Program-made: the position numbers and the translations under genes
Notes under the pieces: model-generated
Told to the model about the DNA's origin: nothing
Databases searched by the model: none
Seen by the model: only the letters and a program-made list of their open reading frames with translations
Part shown: positions 53,800 to 61,856 of the stretch, piece after piece
Position numbering within the stretch: the stretch's first letter is position 1
How the letters are laid out: each line of letters starts with the position of its first letter
Assembly: GCA_025450755.1 (NCBI GenBank)
Contig: JANWLR010000062.1
Location: 1 to 64,000 of the forward strand
Direction of reading: 5' to 3'
Length of the DNA stretch: 64,000 bases
Source: Sphingomicrobium sp.
GTDB lineage: Bacteria > Pseudomonadota > Alphaproteobacteria > Sphingomonadales > Sphingomonadaceae

Positions 53800-54597
53800 A
53801 TGAACTCCGTCATCCTAATCCCGGCTCGATACCAGTCGTCGCGGTTCCCGGGTAAGCCTTTGGCCCCGCTCACGGGCGCAACGGGGGTTGCAAAGCCGCT
53901 GATCCAGCGCAGCGTCGAAGCGGCGCGACGGGTGAAGGGCGTCTCCGGTGTTTTCGTTGTCACCGATGACGAGCGGATCGCGGACGCCTGCGCTCGGGCG
54001 AAGGTCGGGGTTATCATGACCTCTCCGGAAAATCGGAATGGCACTGAACGATGTGCCGAGGCCCTTGCTCAGCTTCACGATCCCGACCTCGTGATCAATT
54101 TTCAAGGCGATGCGCTGCTGACCCCTGCAGGGTTTGTCGAGGCGATCATCGCGCGCATGGAATTGGATCGCGACCTACTGGTTGCAACTCCTGCGATGCG
54201 CCTCAAGAGCAATGAGGTGCGCGCGCTTCAGGCCGAGGAGCAAGCGGGACGGGTAGGCGGGACGAGCGTGGTTAGCGATGCTGACGGCAACGCCCTCTAT
54301 TTTTCGAAGCGCTTGATCCCCTATTTGCCCGTGGGCGCATTGGACGGAGCAATGTCTCCGGTCCGCCTGCACGTCGGAATCTATGCGTACCGGCCGGAGG
54401 CGCTCGAGCGCTATGTCACGACACCCGTAAGCCAGCTCGAGACTCTCGAGGGCCTCGAACAGTTGCGTTTCCTCGTCGCCGGCATTCCGGTGGCGGTCGT
54501 CGAGGTCGAGACGCCTCCTTTCGCCCTGCGCGAGCTCAACAACCCGGAAGATGTCGCGCCGATTGAGCAGGCGCTCGCGGAGGCGGGCCTGGAGTGA
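53800..54597 (+). CDS. kdsB: 3-deoxy-manno-octulosonate cytidylyltransferase
   Basis: KdsB activates Kdo to CMP-Kdo. The 265-residue protein starts MNSVILIPARYQSSRFPGKPL, the CTP-binding signature, followed by VVTDDERIADA, NFQGDALLTP, GNALYFSKRLIPY and HVGIYAYRPEALERYV. The QGDA variant in place of the usual QGDEP is worth noting. It is in an operon with kdsD and its stop overlaps the next gene (GTGA). Confidence 0.9.
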   Translation: MNSVILIPARYQSSRFPGKPLAPLTGATGVAKPLIQRSVEAARRVKGVSGVFVVTDDERIADACARAKVGVIMTSPENRNGTERCAEALAQLHDPDLVINFQGDALLTPAGFVEAIIARMELDRDLLVATPAMRLKSNEVRALQAEEQAGRVGGTSVVSDADGNALYFSKRLIPYLPVGALDGAMSPVRLHVGIYAYRPEALERYVTTPVSQLETLEGLEQLRFLVAGIPVAVVEVETPPFALRELNNPEDVAPIEQALAEAGLE

Positions 54598-55397
54598 GCA
54601 TTCTTGACTCGCTCGATCCTAAATATCGCCTGATCTTGTGCGACGTCTGGGGCGTCGTCCATGACGGAGTGACGCTCTATCCAGGAGCGGGCGATCGTCT
54701 CTGCAAGTGGCGCAGTGAAGGTCGGTGCGTCGCCCTGATCACCAACGCGCCGCGAACAGCCGACGCAGTTGAGCAGCAGCTCGGCCGAATCGGCTTGGCG
54801 CATGATGCATACGACTTCGTTGCGACGAGCGGCGAAGCGGGTATCGAGGCACTCAATGGGCTCCAACAGCCGGTCGGTTTCATCGGAACGGCAGGTGACC
54901 GTCAAATCCTTGAAGGGCGTGGTATCCAAATTGCCGATGACGACCTGTTCACTGAGCTGGCATGTACAGGTGTGACCGAATACCGCCCGCAGCCTCGGGA
55001 CTATCTTGCGGATCTTGAGCGCTGGGCGGAGCGGGAGGTTCGAATGCACTGCCTGAACCCTGACAGGGTAGTGATACGCGGCGGAGTTCCCGAAGCCTGT
55101 GCCGGTGCCATTGCCGAACTTTATGTTGGTCTTGGCGGGCCCGTCATCTGGTACGGAAAGCCGCACGAAGCGATTTACCGGCATGCATTGCATCGCGCGG
55201 GCGATCCGCCCGCTCACGAAGTCCTGGCTGTTGGCGACGGGTTGCAAACGGACATTCTCGGCGCAGCTCGCATGGGATTCGACGCGGTTTTCGTCAGCGG
55301 CGGGATTCACGGCGGTGAGCCGTTCCCGACGGATTTCGCCGAGAGGAACGGGCTCGGCAGCTGGGCACCCGTGGGTGTCGTTAAGGGGCTGCTCTAG
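54594..55397 (+). CDS. HAD-superfamily class IIA phosphatase-like protein
   Basis: The 267-residue protein starts at GTG overlapping the kdsB stop. It has motif I LCDVWGVVHDG (the nucleophile Asp and the +2 residue replaced by Trp), motif II LITNAPR, a class IIA cap, and motif IV VGDGLQTDILGAARMGFDAVFV. It resembles the TIGR01459-type hypothetical HAD proteins of alphaproteobacteria. Trp at the +2 position departs from the usual D-x-D, so catalytic competence is open. It is not KdsC, which lacks a cap domain. Confidence 0.88.
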   Translation: MSILDSLDPKYRLILCDVWGVVHDGVTLYPGAGDRLCKWRSEGRCVALITNAPRTADAVEQQLGRIGLAHDAYDFVATSGEAGIEALNGLQQPVGFIGTAGDRQILEGRGIQIADDDLFTELACTGVTEYRPQPRDYLADLERWAEREVRMHCLNPDRVVIRGGVPEACAGAIAELYVGLGGPVIWYGKPHEAIYRHALHRAGDPPAHEVLAVGDGLQTDILGAARMGFDAVFVSGGIHGGEPFPTDFAERNGLGSWAPVGVVKGLL

Positions 55398-56455
55398 AGC
55401 GCCATCGCTTCGGGGATCGTCACGGGCGGCGGTGCGACCTCAAATGTGGGCAGTACCGGCACCGACGTTGCGAGCATGCGGGCGGTTTCCACTGCGATCT
55501 CAAGCGACAGATCGTCGAGCTTCCCACAATGCGGCTCGTCGACGCTGCCGACAACACCGCGCGCGCGCAGATCGGTCCAAAACCTGTCGAGTTCCCGCAT
55601 TCGGAACTGGCTTCCGCGAAGGTCTCCAACCCAGCGCAAGAATTTCGCAACGAGGTTTCGCTCGAGTGGAATGAGGCCGACCGGCTTTCCAGAAGCGACT
55701 GCATCCGAAAGCATGGAGACGCTGTCGCCGGTGACATGGATCTCATCCGAAGCCCTGAGCAACGCGCCGTAACGGGGGAACTGCGATGTTACGACGGAGG
55801 CGTCGCCCAGCGCGGCGCGTGCCGTCTCCACGAGCTTGGGCGAGGTCCGCGGACTTGTTACTGCAATGATCGAGCCGCCCTCGACCTCGGCCCTGCGCTG
55901 CAATAAGCGGACAGTCTCGCCGATCACTTTTGTGGGGAACCGCCAGAGTGAGGTCTTGCCTCCGATGACGATCAGGCGTCGCGGATGCTCGAAAGCGGAA
56001 AGCCAGTGCTCCTCGGAAAGCGTCGGCTGAACATTTTCGCGGTTTGTGATCGTGATCGGCAGCCGAATGACGTTGTCGGCGTCGCGCACGGCATATTGGG
56101 TCGTTGTGACAACAAGATCGAACAGCCGGTGCGAGACCATTGGGTCGCCAAGCCGAACAATCTTTGCAAGTCCCCCGGACTTGCGCTGGATGTATCTCGC
56201 GACCGGAACGCTGCGCTGACCGATGCCAAGGACGAGCGAAGGCCACGGCCCTGCGATTTGCCGTCTCACCTCAGGGTCAAGCTGAGAAATCGTCACACTG
56301 CGGCAGACCGCCGGCAGATGGGCGAACCATTTGTAGCGCATCTGGATGGTGCGGAATGGAAGGCCGATTCGTTCGGCGAGCGCCAGGACCTGATTATTGT
56401 CCCCCTTGTGGGGACCCAGCAAGACCCAGACGGCGGTGCGACCCGTTGGCGCCAT
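55394..56455 (-). CDS. Mitochondrial-fission ELM1-like protein
   Basis: The 353-residue protein belongs to the ELM1/DUF1022 family, whose bacterial members resemble GT-B glycosyltransferases. Family features are VWVLLGPHKGDNNQVLALAE at the start, SLVLGIGQRSVPVARYI, the IGGKTSLWRF segment and the C-terminal IHVTGDSVSMLSDAVASGKPVGLI. The plant homologue acts in mitochondrial division; the bacterial role is unclear but glycan-related is likely. It overlaps the convergent HAD gene by four bases. Confidence 0.88.
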   Translation of the reverse strand: MAPTGRTAVWVLLGPHKGDNNQVLALAERIGLPFRTIQMRYKWFAHLPAVCRSVTISQLDPEVRRQIAGPWPSLVLGIGQRSVPVARYIQRKSGGLAKIVRLGDPMVSHRLFDLVVTTTQYAVRDADNVIRLPITITNRENVQPTLSEEHWLSAFEHPRRLIVIGGKTSLWRFPTKVIGETVRLLQRRAEVEGGSIIAVTSPRTSPKLVETARAALGDASVVTSQFPRYGALLRASDEIHVTGDSVSMLSDAVASGKPVGLIPLERNLVAKFLRWVGDLRGSQFRMRELDRFWTDLRARGVVGSVDEPHCGKLDDLSLEIAVETARMLATSVPVLPTFEVAPPPVTIPEAMAL

Positions 56456-56557
56456 ATGAAGGTCAGCTTACCGGCCAGCAGGGCGGGGGTCTATCCAATG
56501 CTGTAATATGCATCCGAATTCATGATCTGGTTAGTTTGGTGTTCTTGAAGCTGGTGT

Positions 56558-57880
56558 TCAAGCTTGCGGTCGAGGTTCAGGCTTGCCGCGCACTCGGCGA
56601 TGCTCACCGCGCAGCTGGACCATCATAGCTGCCGCATTTGCAGCATTCGCAAGAACCAGGGCGACCGCTGCGCCGATCACGTCGAACGCCAATGACAAAG
56701 GGACGATCGCCAAGAAAAAGACTGCGCTGCCGAGCAGCTTTGCCTTGAGCGGCGCGTCCGAGCGCCCAAGGGCATAAAGCATCGGCGATAGCGGAAAGCT
56801 GAAGATGCCGATGAATGGAACCGCCATGAGAATGACGAGCGGCGCATAGGCGCCGAGGAATGCCTTTCCGAAGATCAACGCCATCAGCGGCTTGCCGCCG
56901 AGGAGCAGGATGACGATGGCTACAAGCGCGATAATGCCGACCGCAGCCGTACCGCGCAGCATGAGCTTCCAGGGCCTTTTGGACGAGAGGTCCATTCGCA
57001 CGATCTCGGGATAGAAAGCTTTCCCGAGGAGATCGGCTGGTCGTTGCGCGGTGTCCGCGAGGGTGGAGGCGACACGGAACAGCGCCGCGCCAGCAGGTCC
57101 AAGTAAGCCGCCAACGACGAGGCGGCCAATCGGACCCCAGACAGCCTGAACGCTGCTTGCGAGATTTACGTCGATGGCAAAGCGCCAGGCGCCTGGAAGG
57201 GCATTCGGCTTTAGCGTCGGGCGAATGCCGACATGGAGTCCGTTGCGCGTCAGCTCGCGCCAACCGAGATACCAGGGATAGAGGTTGCCGATGAGATCGG
57301 TGACGAACCAGATGCCGACATAGACCGCGAAAGACGCGCCATTGAAGAAGGCGACGCCTGCAAGGACAGCGCGCGAAATGGGCAGCAGGGTTTCGGACCA
57401 GCTGATGAGGTCAAAGCGATCCAGGACGCGAAGCACGCCGTCGGGCGTAGCCGAGCTCATGATCGGCACGACCGTACAATAGAGCATCCCAAGCCACAGA
57501 TATTCAGGCTTGATGCCGGCCCATGGCCCGATGAAGGGCAACAGGGCGGCTCCGATCAGCATTCCACCGATACCGCTCACGACATCAAGCGCGAAGGCAA
57601 AGCCGGTCGCGACTTTGAAATGTTCGGGGTCGCCATGCGCCACGCCATGGCCGCCATAGCGGACGATCAGCTGCCAGGACTGGAACTTGGCGATCCCACT
57701 CACGGCTTTGACATAGCTGGTGATGAGGATGAGCGTTCCGAACAGGAGGACGCCAAGTCCGCGACCGGCAAATGCAAGCGTTGCCAGGCCGGCGAGCGCC
57801 GCGACGATCTTCGAGACGCCGAGATAGCTCGTGTTTTTCAGAAGCGAGCGGAAGTGCTGGTCTTTGAACCAGTGTTTCAT
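56558..57880 (-). CDS. Lipopolysaccharide/oligosaccharide flippase-like membrane protein
   Basis: The 440-residue protein has 12-14 membrane helices. The N-terminal SLLKNTSYLGVSKIVAALAGLATLAFAGRGLG pattern is typical of the MOP superfamily flippases (Wzx/RfbX, polysaccharide biosynthesis). The middle QAVWGPIGRLVVGGLLGPAGAALFRVASTLAD matches the second half of the repeat. It should flip lipid-linked oligosaccharides across the inner membrane. It lies near kdsD-kdsB and the ELM1-like gene. The C-terminus is Arg-rich. Confidence 0.88.
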   Translation of the reverse strand: MKHWFKDQHFRSLLKNTSYLGVSKIVAALAGLATLAFAGRGLGVLLFGTLILITSYVKAVSGIAKFQSWQLIVRYGGHGVAHGDPEHFKVATGFAFALDVVSGIGGMLIGAALLPFIGPWAGIKPEYLWLGMLYCTVVPIMSSATPDGVLRVLDRFDLISWSETLLPISRAVLAGVAFFNGASFAVYVGIWFVTDLIGNLYPWYLGWRELTRNGLHVGIRPTLKPNALPGAWRFAIDVNLASSVQAVWGPIGRLVVGGLLGPAGAALFRVASTLADTAQRPADLLGKAFYPEIVRMDLSSKRPWKLMLRGTAAVGIIALVAIVILLLGGKPLMALIFGKAFLGAYAPLVILMAVPFIGIFSFPLSPMLYALGRSDAPLKAKLLGSAVFFLAIVPLSLAFDVIGAAVALVLANAANAAAMMVQLRGEHRRVRGKPEPRPQA

Positions 57881-57940
57881 GCCAGGGCGCTTATCATGGA
57901 TGAGCGCCGTGCCAACGACTCTATTGTCTACATCGAAGCC

Positions 57941-59968
57941 CTAGGCTGGTTCGGGCACACGTTGCTGGATTACCTTGTCAGCGAGTGGGCCATTGAGTTC
58001 CGCCAAATGGTCGAACTCGGCTTCATAGGTCGCGAGACCCTGGCTTTGCGATCTCAGCTCCGCCTCAAGACCCGATAACTCCGCCTCGGGGATCAATGCG
58101 TCGATTCTGTCCCACCCGGCCCATCCGTCGCGGGGCGCCATGCCGAGCATTTGCCCGCGCCGTCCGGCGATCGCCGAGGTGATCCTGCTCGTGGCGCTCG
58201 ACGGGCAGACAACCATCAGCTTGTGCATGGGTTCGAGCAGGTGGGGTTGGGCGGCGGCGAGTGCTTCCTGCATGGCTATGCGTCCGGCAAGCCGAAATGC
58301 AAGCTCGGAGCTGTCGACACTATGATAGCTTCCATCAACCAGCGCGACGGCGCAGTCGACCACCTGGAAGCCCAGGGGACCTTTTTGCATCGCTTCGATC
58401 ACGCCTTCCTCCACGGCGGGGATCCATTGCCGCGGCACCGCCCCTCCGTGAATCTTTTCTTCGAACACGAATCCCGAGCCGCGAGGAAGCGGCTTTACCT
58501 CGATGATGACGTCGCCGAACTGCCCATGTCCGCCCGACTGCTTCTTGTGGCGGCCCTTCTGGGTGACGGGCTTGCGGATAGACTCGCGGTAGCCGACGCC
58601 CGGCTGGTGGGTTTTCACCTCCACTCCGTAGCGCCGTTTCAGGCGCGCCAGCACGGCGTTGAGATGCTCGTCGTTGACCCCGCGCAGGCGGATTTCGTGG
58701 CTGGCGTCGTCGTGCTCGACGACGAGCGCAGAATCCTCCTCACTCAAGCGCTGCAGAGCGCCCGAAAGCTTCACGTCGTCCTTCCGATCCGCTGGCTCGA
58801 TGGCAATTGCGCAATTGCGCGCAGGATAGCCAATCTCGATCAGTGGTGGCAGCGTGCCTGAACCGAGCCACTCTCCCGACTTGACGCTGTCGATTTTCGC
58901 CACCGCGACAATATCGCCATCGCGCGCTTCGCTGACCTTTGTCGTCTTTTCTCCCTGTACGGTGAACAGAGCGCCAAGACGCGCATGGTCTCCGTCCTGG
59001 GTCTTGAGATCCGAACCTTCGGCGATCCGTCCGCCAAGCACCCGGGAGAGTGCCAGCCGGCCGATCGACCCGTGGATCACCTTGAACACATAGAGCGAGG
59101 GGTCGGACACGCCCAGACGGTCGGCTGCGCTTTGCGGGCCTGGTACTTCATGGCGCATCGCCTTCAACAGCCGCCGAACGCCCCATGAGCTGCTCGCCGA
59201 CCCGAACAGAACAGAGACGCCAAGGTTGTCGCCGGTCTCGCGTGCAAGGTCCTGGACGACTTTCTCCCTGGGCGGCGCCTCGTCCATCAAAAGCTGTTCG
59301 AGCAGCTCGTCGTCATGATCCGCGAGCTGTTCAAGCATCTGCGTACGGGCCTCGTGCTCGCGGTCCTGGAGATCGGCTGGAATGTCGATGCGTTCCGATT
59401 CTTTGCCGGGCCGGTATTTGAATGCATATTCGAGCGCGAGATCGACGAAGCCGCTGATTTTCTCGCCCTCGCGGATCGGAATCTGGCGCGCGATCAGCGG
59501 CGAGACGCTCATCGGCTGGAGAGCCGAAAGAAGATCGCGAATGCGGCCATGCGCCTGGTCGATCCGGTAGACGAAAATGAGGTGCGGAATGCCGAGCTCG
59601 TCGAGAGCCCTCAGGGCTGGAGCGGTCAGCGGCGCGCGCGCAGGGTCGGGGTCGACGACCACGATCGCGACATCAGCTATCGCCAGCGCTTTTGCTCCGT
59701 CCGCCGCGAAGCCGACCGATCCCGGCACGTCGATGATGGCGAAGTGGTCGCCCAGATAATCGAAATTGTAGAGATTGAGCTCGGTCGAGCCGCCTCGCTG
59801 GCGACTTTCCGGGCTCGAATCGCCGATGCTGGAGCCGTTGGCCGTTGACCCCAATCGGTCGGTGGCGCCGGCTGCAAACAGCATCGCCTCGGCAAGGCTG
59901 GTCTTTCCTGCGCCGGCGGGTCCCACCAGCGCAATTACTCGAGTGCCTTTGGATGGTTGTCCGACCAT
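57941..59968 (-). CDS. Elongation factor G-like protein with degenerate GTPase motif
   Basis: The 675-residue protein has the domain order of EF-G. The G1 motif GPAGAGKTSL is intact, G2 is replaced by RGGSTEL, and G3 reads DVPGS instead of DTPGH. At the G4 position NKxD is replaced by VYRIDQ, which removes the guanine-reading Asn. Domains II-V are clear (GDIVAVAKIDS, SGGHGQFGDVIIEVKPL, LEPMHKLMVVCPS, RRGQMLGM). It belongs to the FusA-like paralogue group (EF-G2), which is not expected to replace EF-G. GGAG lies upstream of the ATG. It is divergent from the YihY-like gene. Confidence 0.9.
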   Translation of the reverse strand: MVGQPSKGTRVIALVGPAGAGKTSLAEAMLFAAGATDRLGSTANGSSIGDSSPESRQRGGSTELNLYNFDYLGDHFAIIDVPGSVGFAADGAKALAIADVAIVVVDPDPARAPLTAPALRALDELGIPHLIFVYRIDQAHGRIRDLLSALQPMSVSPLIARQIPIREGEKISGFVDLALEYAFKYRPGKESERIDIPADLQDREHEARTQMLEQLADHDDELLEQLLMDEAPPREKVVQDLARETGDNLGVSVLFGSASSSWGVRRLLKAMRHEVPGPQSAADRLGVSDPSLYVFKVIHGSIGRLALSRVLGGRIAEGSDLKTQDGDHARLGALFTVQGEKTTKVSEARDGDIVAVAKIDSVKSGEWLGSGTLPPLIEIGYPARNCAIAIEPADRKDDVKLSGALQRLSEEDSALVVEHDDASHEIRLRGVNDEHLNAVLARLKRRYGVEVKTHQPGVGYRESIRKPVTQKGRHKKQSGGHGQFGDVIIEVKPLPRGSGFVFEEKIHGGAVPRQWIPAVEEGVIEAMQKGPLGFQVVDCAVALVDGSYHSVDSSELAFRLAGRIAMQEALAAAQPHLLEPMHKLMVVCPSSATSRITSAIAGRRGQMLGMAPRDGWAGWDRIDALIPEAELSGLEAELRSQSQGLATYEAEFDHLAELNGPLADKVIQQRVPEPA

Positions 59969-60123
59969 GCGAATCTCCTTCGTCCGGGTTACGGGCGTTC
60001 GAGTCGCTGAAGGCGCTCGAAGCGCTCTTCGTTGAAATATTCACCGTCCGCCTGTTTTCGGCCATTGGCAAGAGGGCTCTTTTGCTTGCCGGAAATCCTG
60101 ACGGAGATGCGAGTTGGGACGGG

Positions 60124-61155
60124 ATGGTTGATCCCAAAGGTCATCAGGCGCGCTCACCTGCGGAGATGCCGGCACGCGCTTGGAAGGACATCGCGAAGCG
60201 AACCTACAAGCGCGTGTGGGACGACAATGTCGGCCTCGTCGCGGCCGGCGTCGCTTTCTACAGCTTCTTCGCGCTGCTCTCTCTGCTGGGCCTGATCGTC
60301 CTGGCCTACGGCTTCTTTGCCGACCCCGCGACGGTGATCGAACATATGTGGTCGCTAATGGCCGTGCTGCCGAGTGACGTCGCCAAGATCATCGGCGACC
60401 AGCTGATGATGGCGGTTCAAGCCTCCAAGGGCACCAAGGGCTTAGGAATCCTGATCGCTTTCCTGGTGGCCACCTATGGGGGAACCAACGGGGCTGCTGC
60501 CGTCATCACCGCGCTCAACATCGCTTATGAGGAAAAGGAACGGAGGAGCCTGTATCGCTTTTATCTACTCGCTGTCGGAATGACGCTTGGCGCATTGGCG
60601 GTGGCACTTTGCGCGCTCGCCGGAACAGCCGCCTTGGCGTTCCTGCAAAGGATTATTCCGAATGCCTCGCACGCATTTGTCCTGGCAGGGAAGTGCGCCG
60701 GTTACTTTCTGCTAGTGCTGTTCGCGGCGTTGATTGCGTCCGTGCTTTACCGCTTCGGGCCCTCGCGCGAGGACGCGAAGTGGAAGTGGATCACGCCAGG
60801 TTCGAGCTTCGCAGCGGTGACCTGGCTGCTGCTGACGGTCGCCTTCAGCTTCTACGTCGGCCATTTCACCAATTATCACGCGCGCTACGGCTCGCTTGGA
60901 GCGGTCGTGGCGCTGCTGACCTGGGCCTATCTTTCGGCCTATGCCTTCATCATTGGCGCCGAGCTCAACAGCGAGATCGAGCACCAGACCGCAAAGGACA
61001 GCACGACGGGCTCACCCAAGCCGATGGGCGATCGCGGCGCGTGGGCAGCCGACAATGTCGCGAGCGATGACCAGGTCCAGGATCGTCCGGAAGAGCAAAG
61101 GGAAGGGCAGCGGCTGACGCAAGCCGCCCCCAAGGTGGCCGACGAGAAAGGCTGA
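60124..61155 (+). CDS. YihY/BrkB-family inner-membrane protein
   Basis: The 343-residue protein has six or so helices and the YihY signatures VWDDNVGLVAAGVAFYSFFALLS, YGGTNGAAAVITALNIAYEE, KWKWITPGSSFAA, FYVGHFTNYHARYGSLGAVVALLTWAY and IIGAELNSEIE. Family members were once called ribonuclease BN, which is now considered wrong; the biochemical role is unknown. A Gln/Glu/Asp-rich tail of about 45 residues follows. ATG at 60124 is preferred. Confidence 0.88.
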   Translation: MVDPKGHQARSPAEMPARAWKDIAKRTYKRVWDDNVGLVAAGVAFYSFFALLSLLGLIVLAYGFFADPATVIEHMWSLMAVLPSDVAKIIGDQLMMAVQASKGTKGLGILIAFLVATYGGTNGAAAVITALNIAYEEKERRSLYRFYLLAVGMTLGALAVALCALAGTAALAFLQRIIPNASHAFVLAGKCAGYFLLVLFAALIASVLYRFGPSREDAKWKWITPGSSFAAVTWLLLTVAFSFYVGHFTNYHARYGSLGAVVALLTWAYLSAYAFIIGAELNSEIEHQTAKDSTTGSPKPMGDRGAWAADNVASDDQVQDRPEEQREGQRLTQAAPKVADEKG

Positions 61156-61617
61156 TCAGATTGGGATCTGACCTTCCTTGATCGTCGCCATCACGGTCAT
61201 GCTGTTGATCTCGCCGAGGTCGGGCTGTCCCGTCAGATGCTCCAGGTAGAATTCCTGGTAATCCTTCATGCCTTTGGCGATCACGTGCAGCATGAGGTCG
61301 TAGTTGCCCAGGATGATATAAGCCCCGATCACTCGCTCGTGCTGGATTATCTTGCGGCGGAACTCCGGAACATTGGCCCGGCCCTGCATGCTGAACTTCA
61401 GATAGATGAAGAACTCCAGGTCGAAGCCGAGCTTTGAACGATCAACGATTGCAGCTTCGCCGAGGATGATACCTTCCGAGCGGAGCCGCTGGATCCTTCG
61501 CCAACAGGGCGCATGCGAAAGACCAACAGCCTCGGCGATCTCGGTTACGGTCCGCGAGGAGTCCCGCTGGAGTTCCCGGAGGATCCGGCGATCCGCATCG
61601 TCAATCATCTTCTGCAT
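61156..61617 (-). CDS. Lrp/AsnC-family transcription regulator
   Basis: The protein of about 153 residues has an N-terminal winged helix (IDDADRRILRELQRDSSRTVTEIAEAVGLSHAPCWRRIQRL) and a C-terminal RAM domain with YIILGNYDLMLHVIAKGMKDYQEF, where amino acid effectors bind. Several Met codons (61635, 61617, 61608) are possible starts and no ribosome site decides between them. Its stop lies a base after the end of the convergent YihY-family gene, and it is divergent from the small peptide and the flavin amine oxidase, so it probably regulates them in response to an amino acid. Confidence 0.9.
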   Translation of the reverse strand: MQKMIDDADRRILRELQRDSSRTVTEIAEAVGLSHAPCWRRIQRLRSEGIILGEAAIVDRSKLGFDLEFFIYLKFSMQGRANVPEFRRKIIQHERVIGAYIILGNYDLMLHVIAKGMKDYQEFYLEHLTGQPDLGEINSMTVMATIKEGQIPI

Positions 61618-61736
61618 TTGGGGCTTTCGGAGCATAGAATATGCTTCATTATGCGATATGACGCAAAAGAACGCAAAGTAATTTCTGAAGTGCAACGATA
61701 TATGCTCTTCGAGATACCAACGAAGCGAGGAGCCAC

Positions 61737-61856
61737 ATGAACATTCGATCTAGGCGAATGCTTGCTGCAGCAGCAGTCACGTTCGGGTTGTTGGCTGGAA
61801 TCGCTGGCGTGGCGATCGTCCGCTCCGCCTATCCCGACATGATCGTGATTGGGTGA
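61737..61856 (+). CDS. 39-residue single-helix membrane peptide
   Basis: GAGGAG precedes the ATG. The product has an Arg-rich start (MNIRSRRM), one membrane helix (LAAAAVTFGLLAGIAGVAIV) and a short tail ending SAYPDMIVIG, with the N-terminus predicted inside. The TGA overlaps a GTG that could start the following oxidase (GTGA), so the two look translationally coupled. It may be a membrane subunit, a maturation factor or simply a leader peptide. Confidence 0.55.
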   Translation: MNIRSRRMLAAAAVTFGLLAGIAGVAIVRSAYPDMIVIG

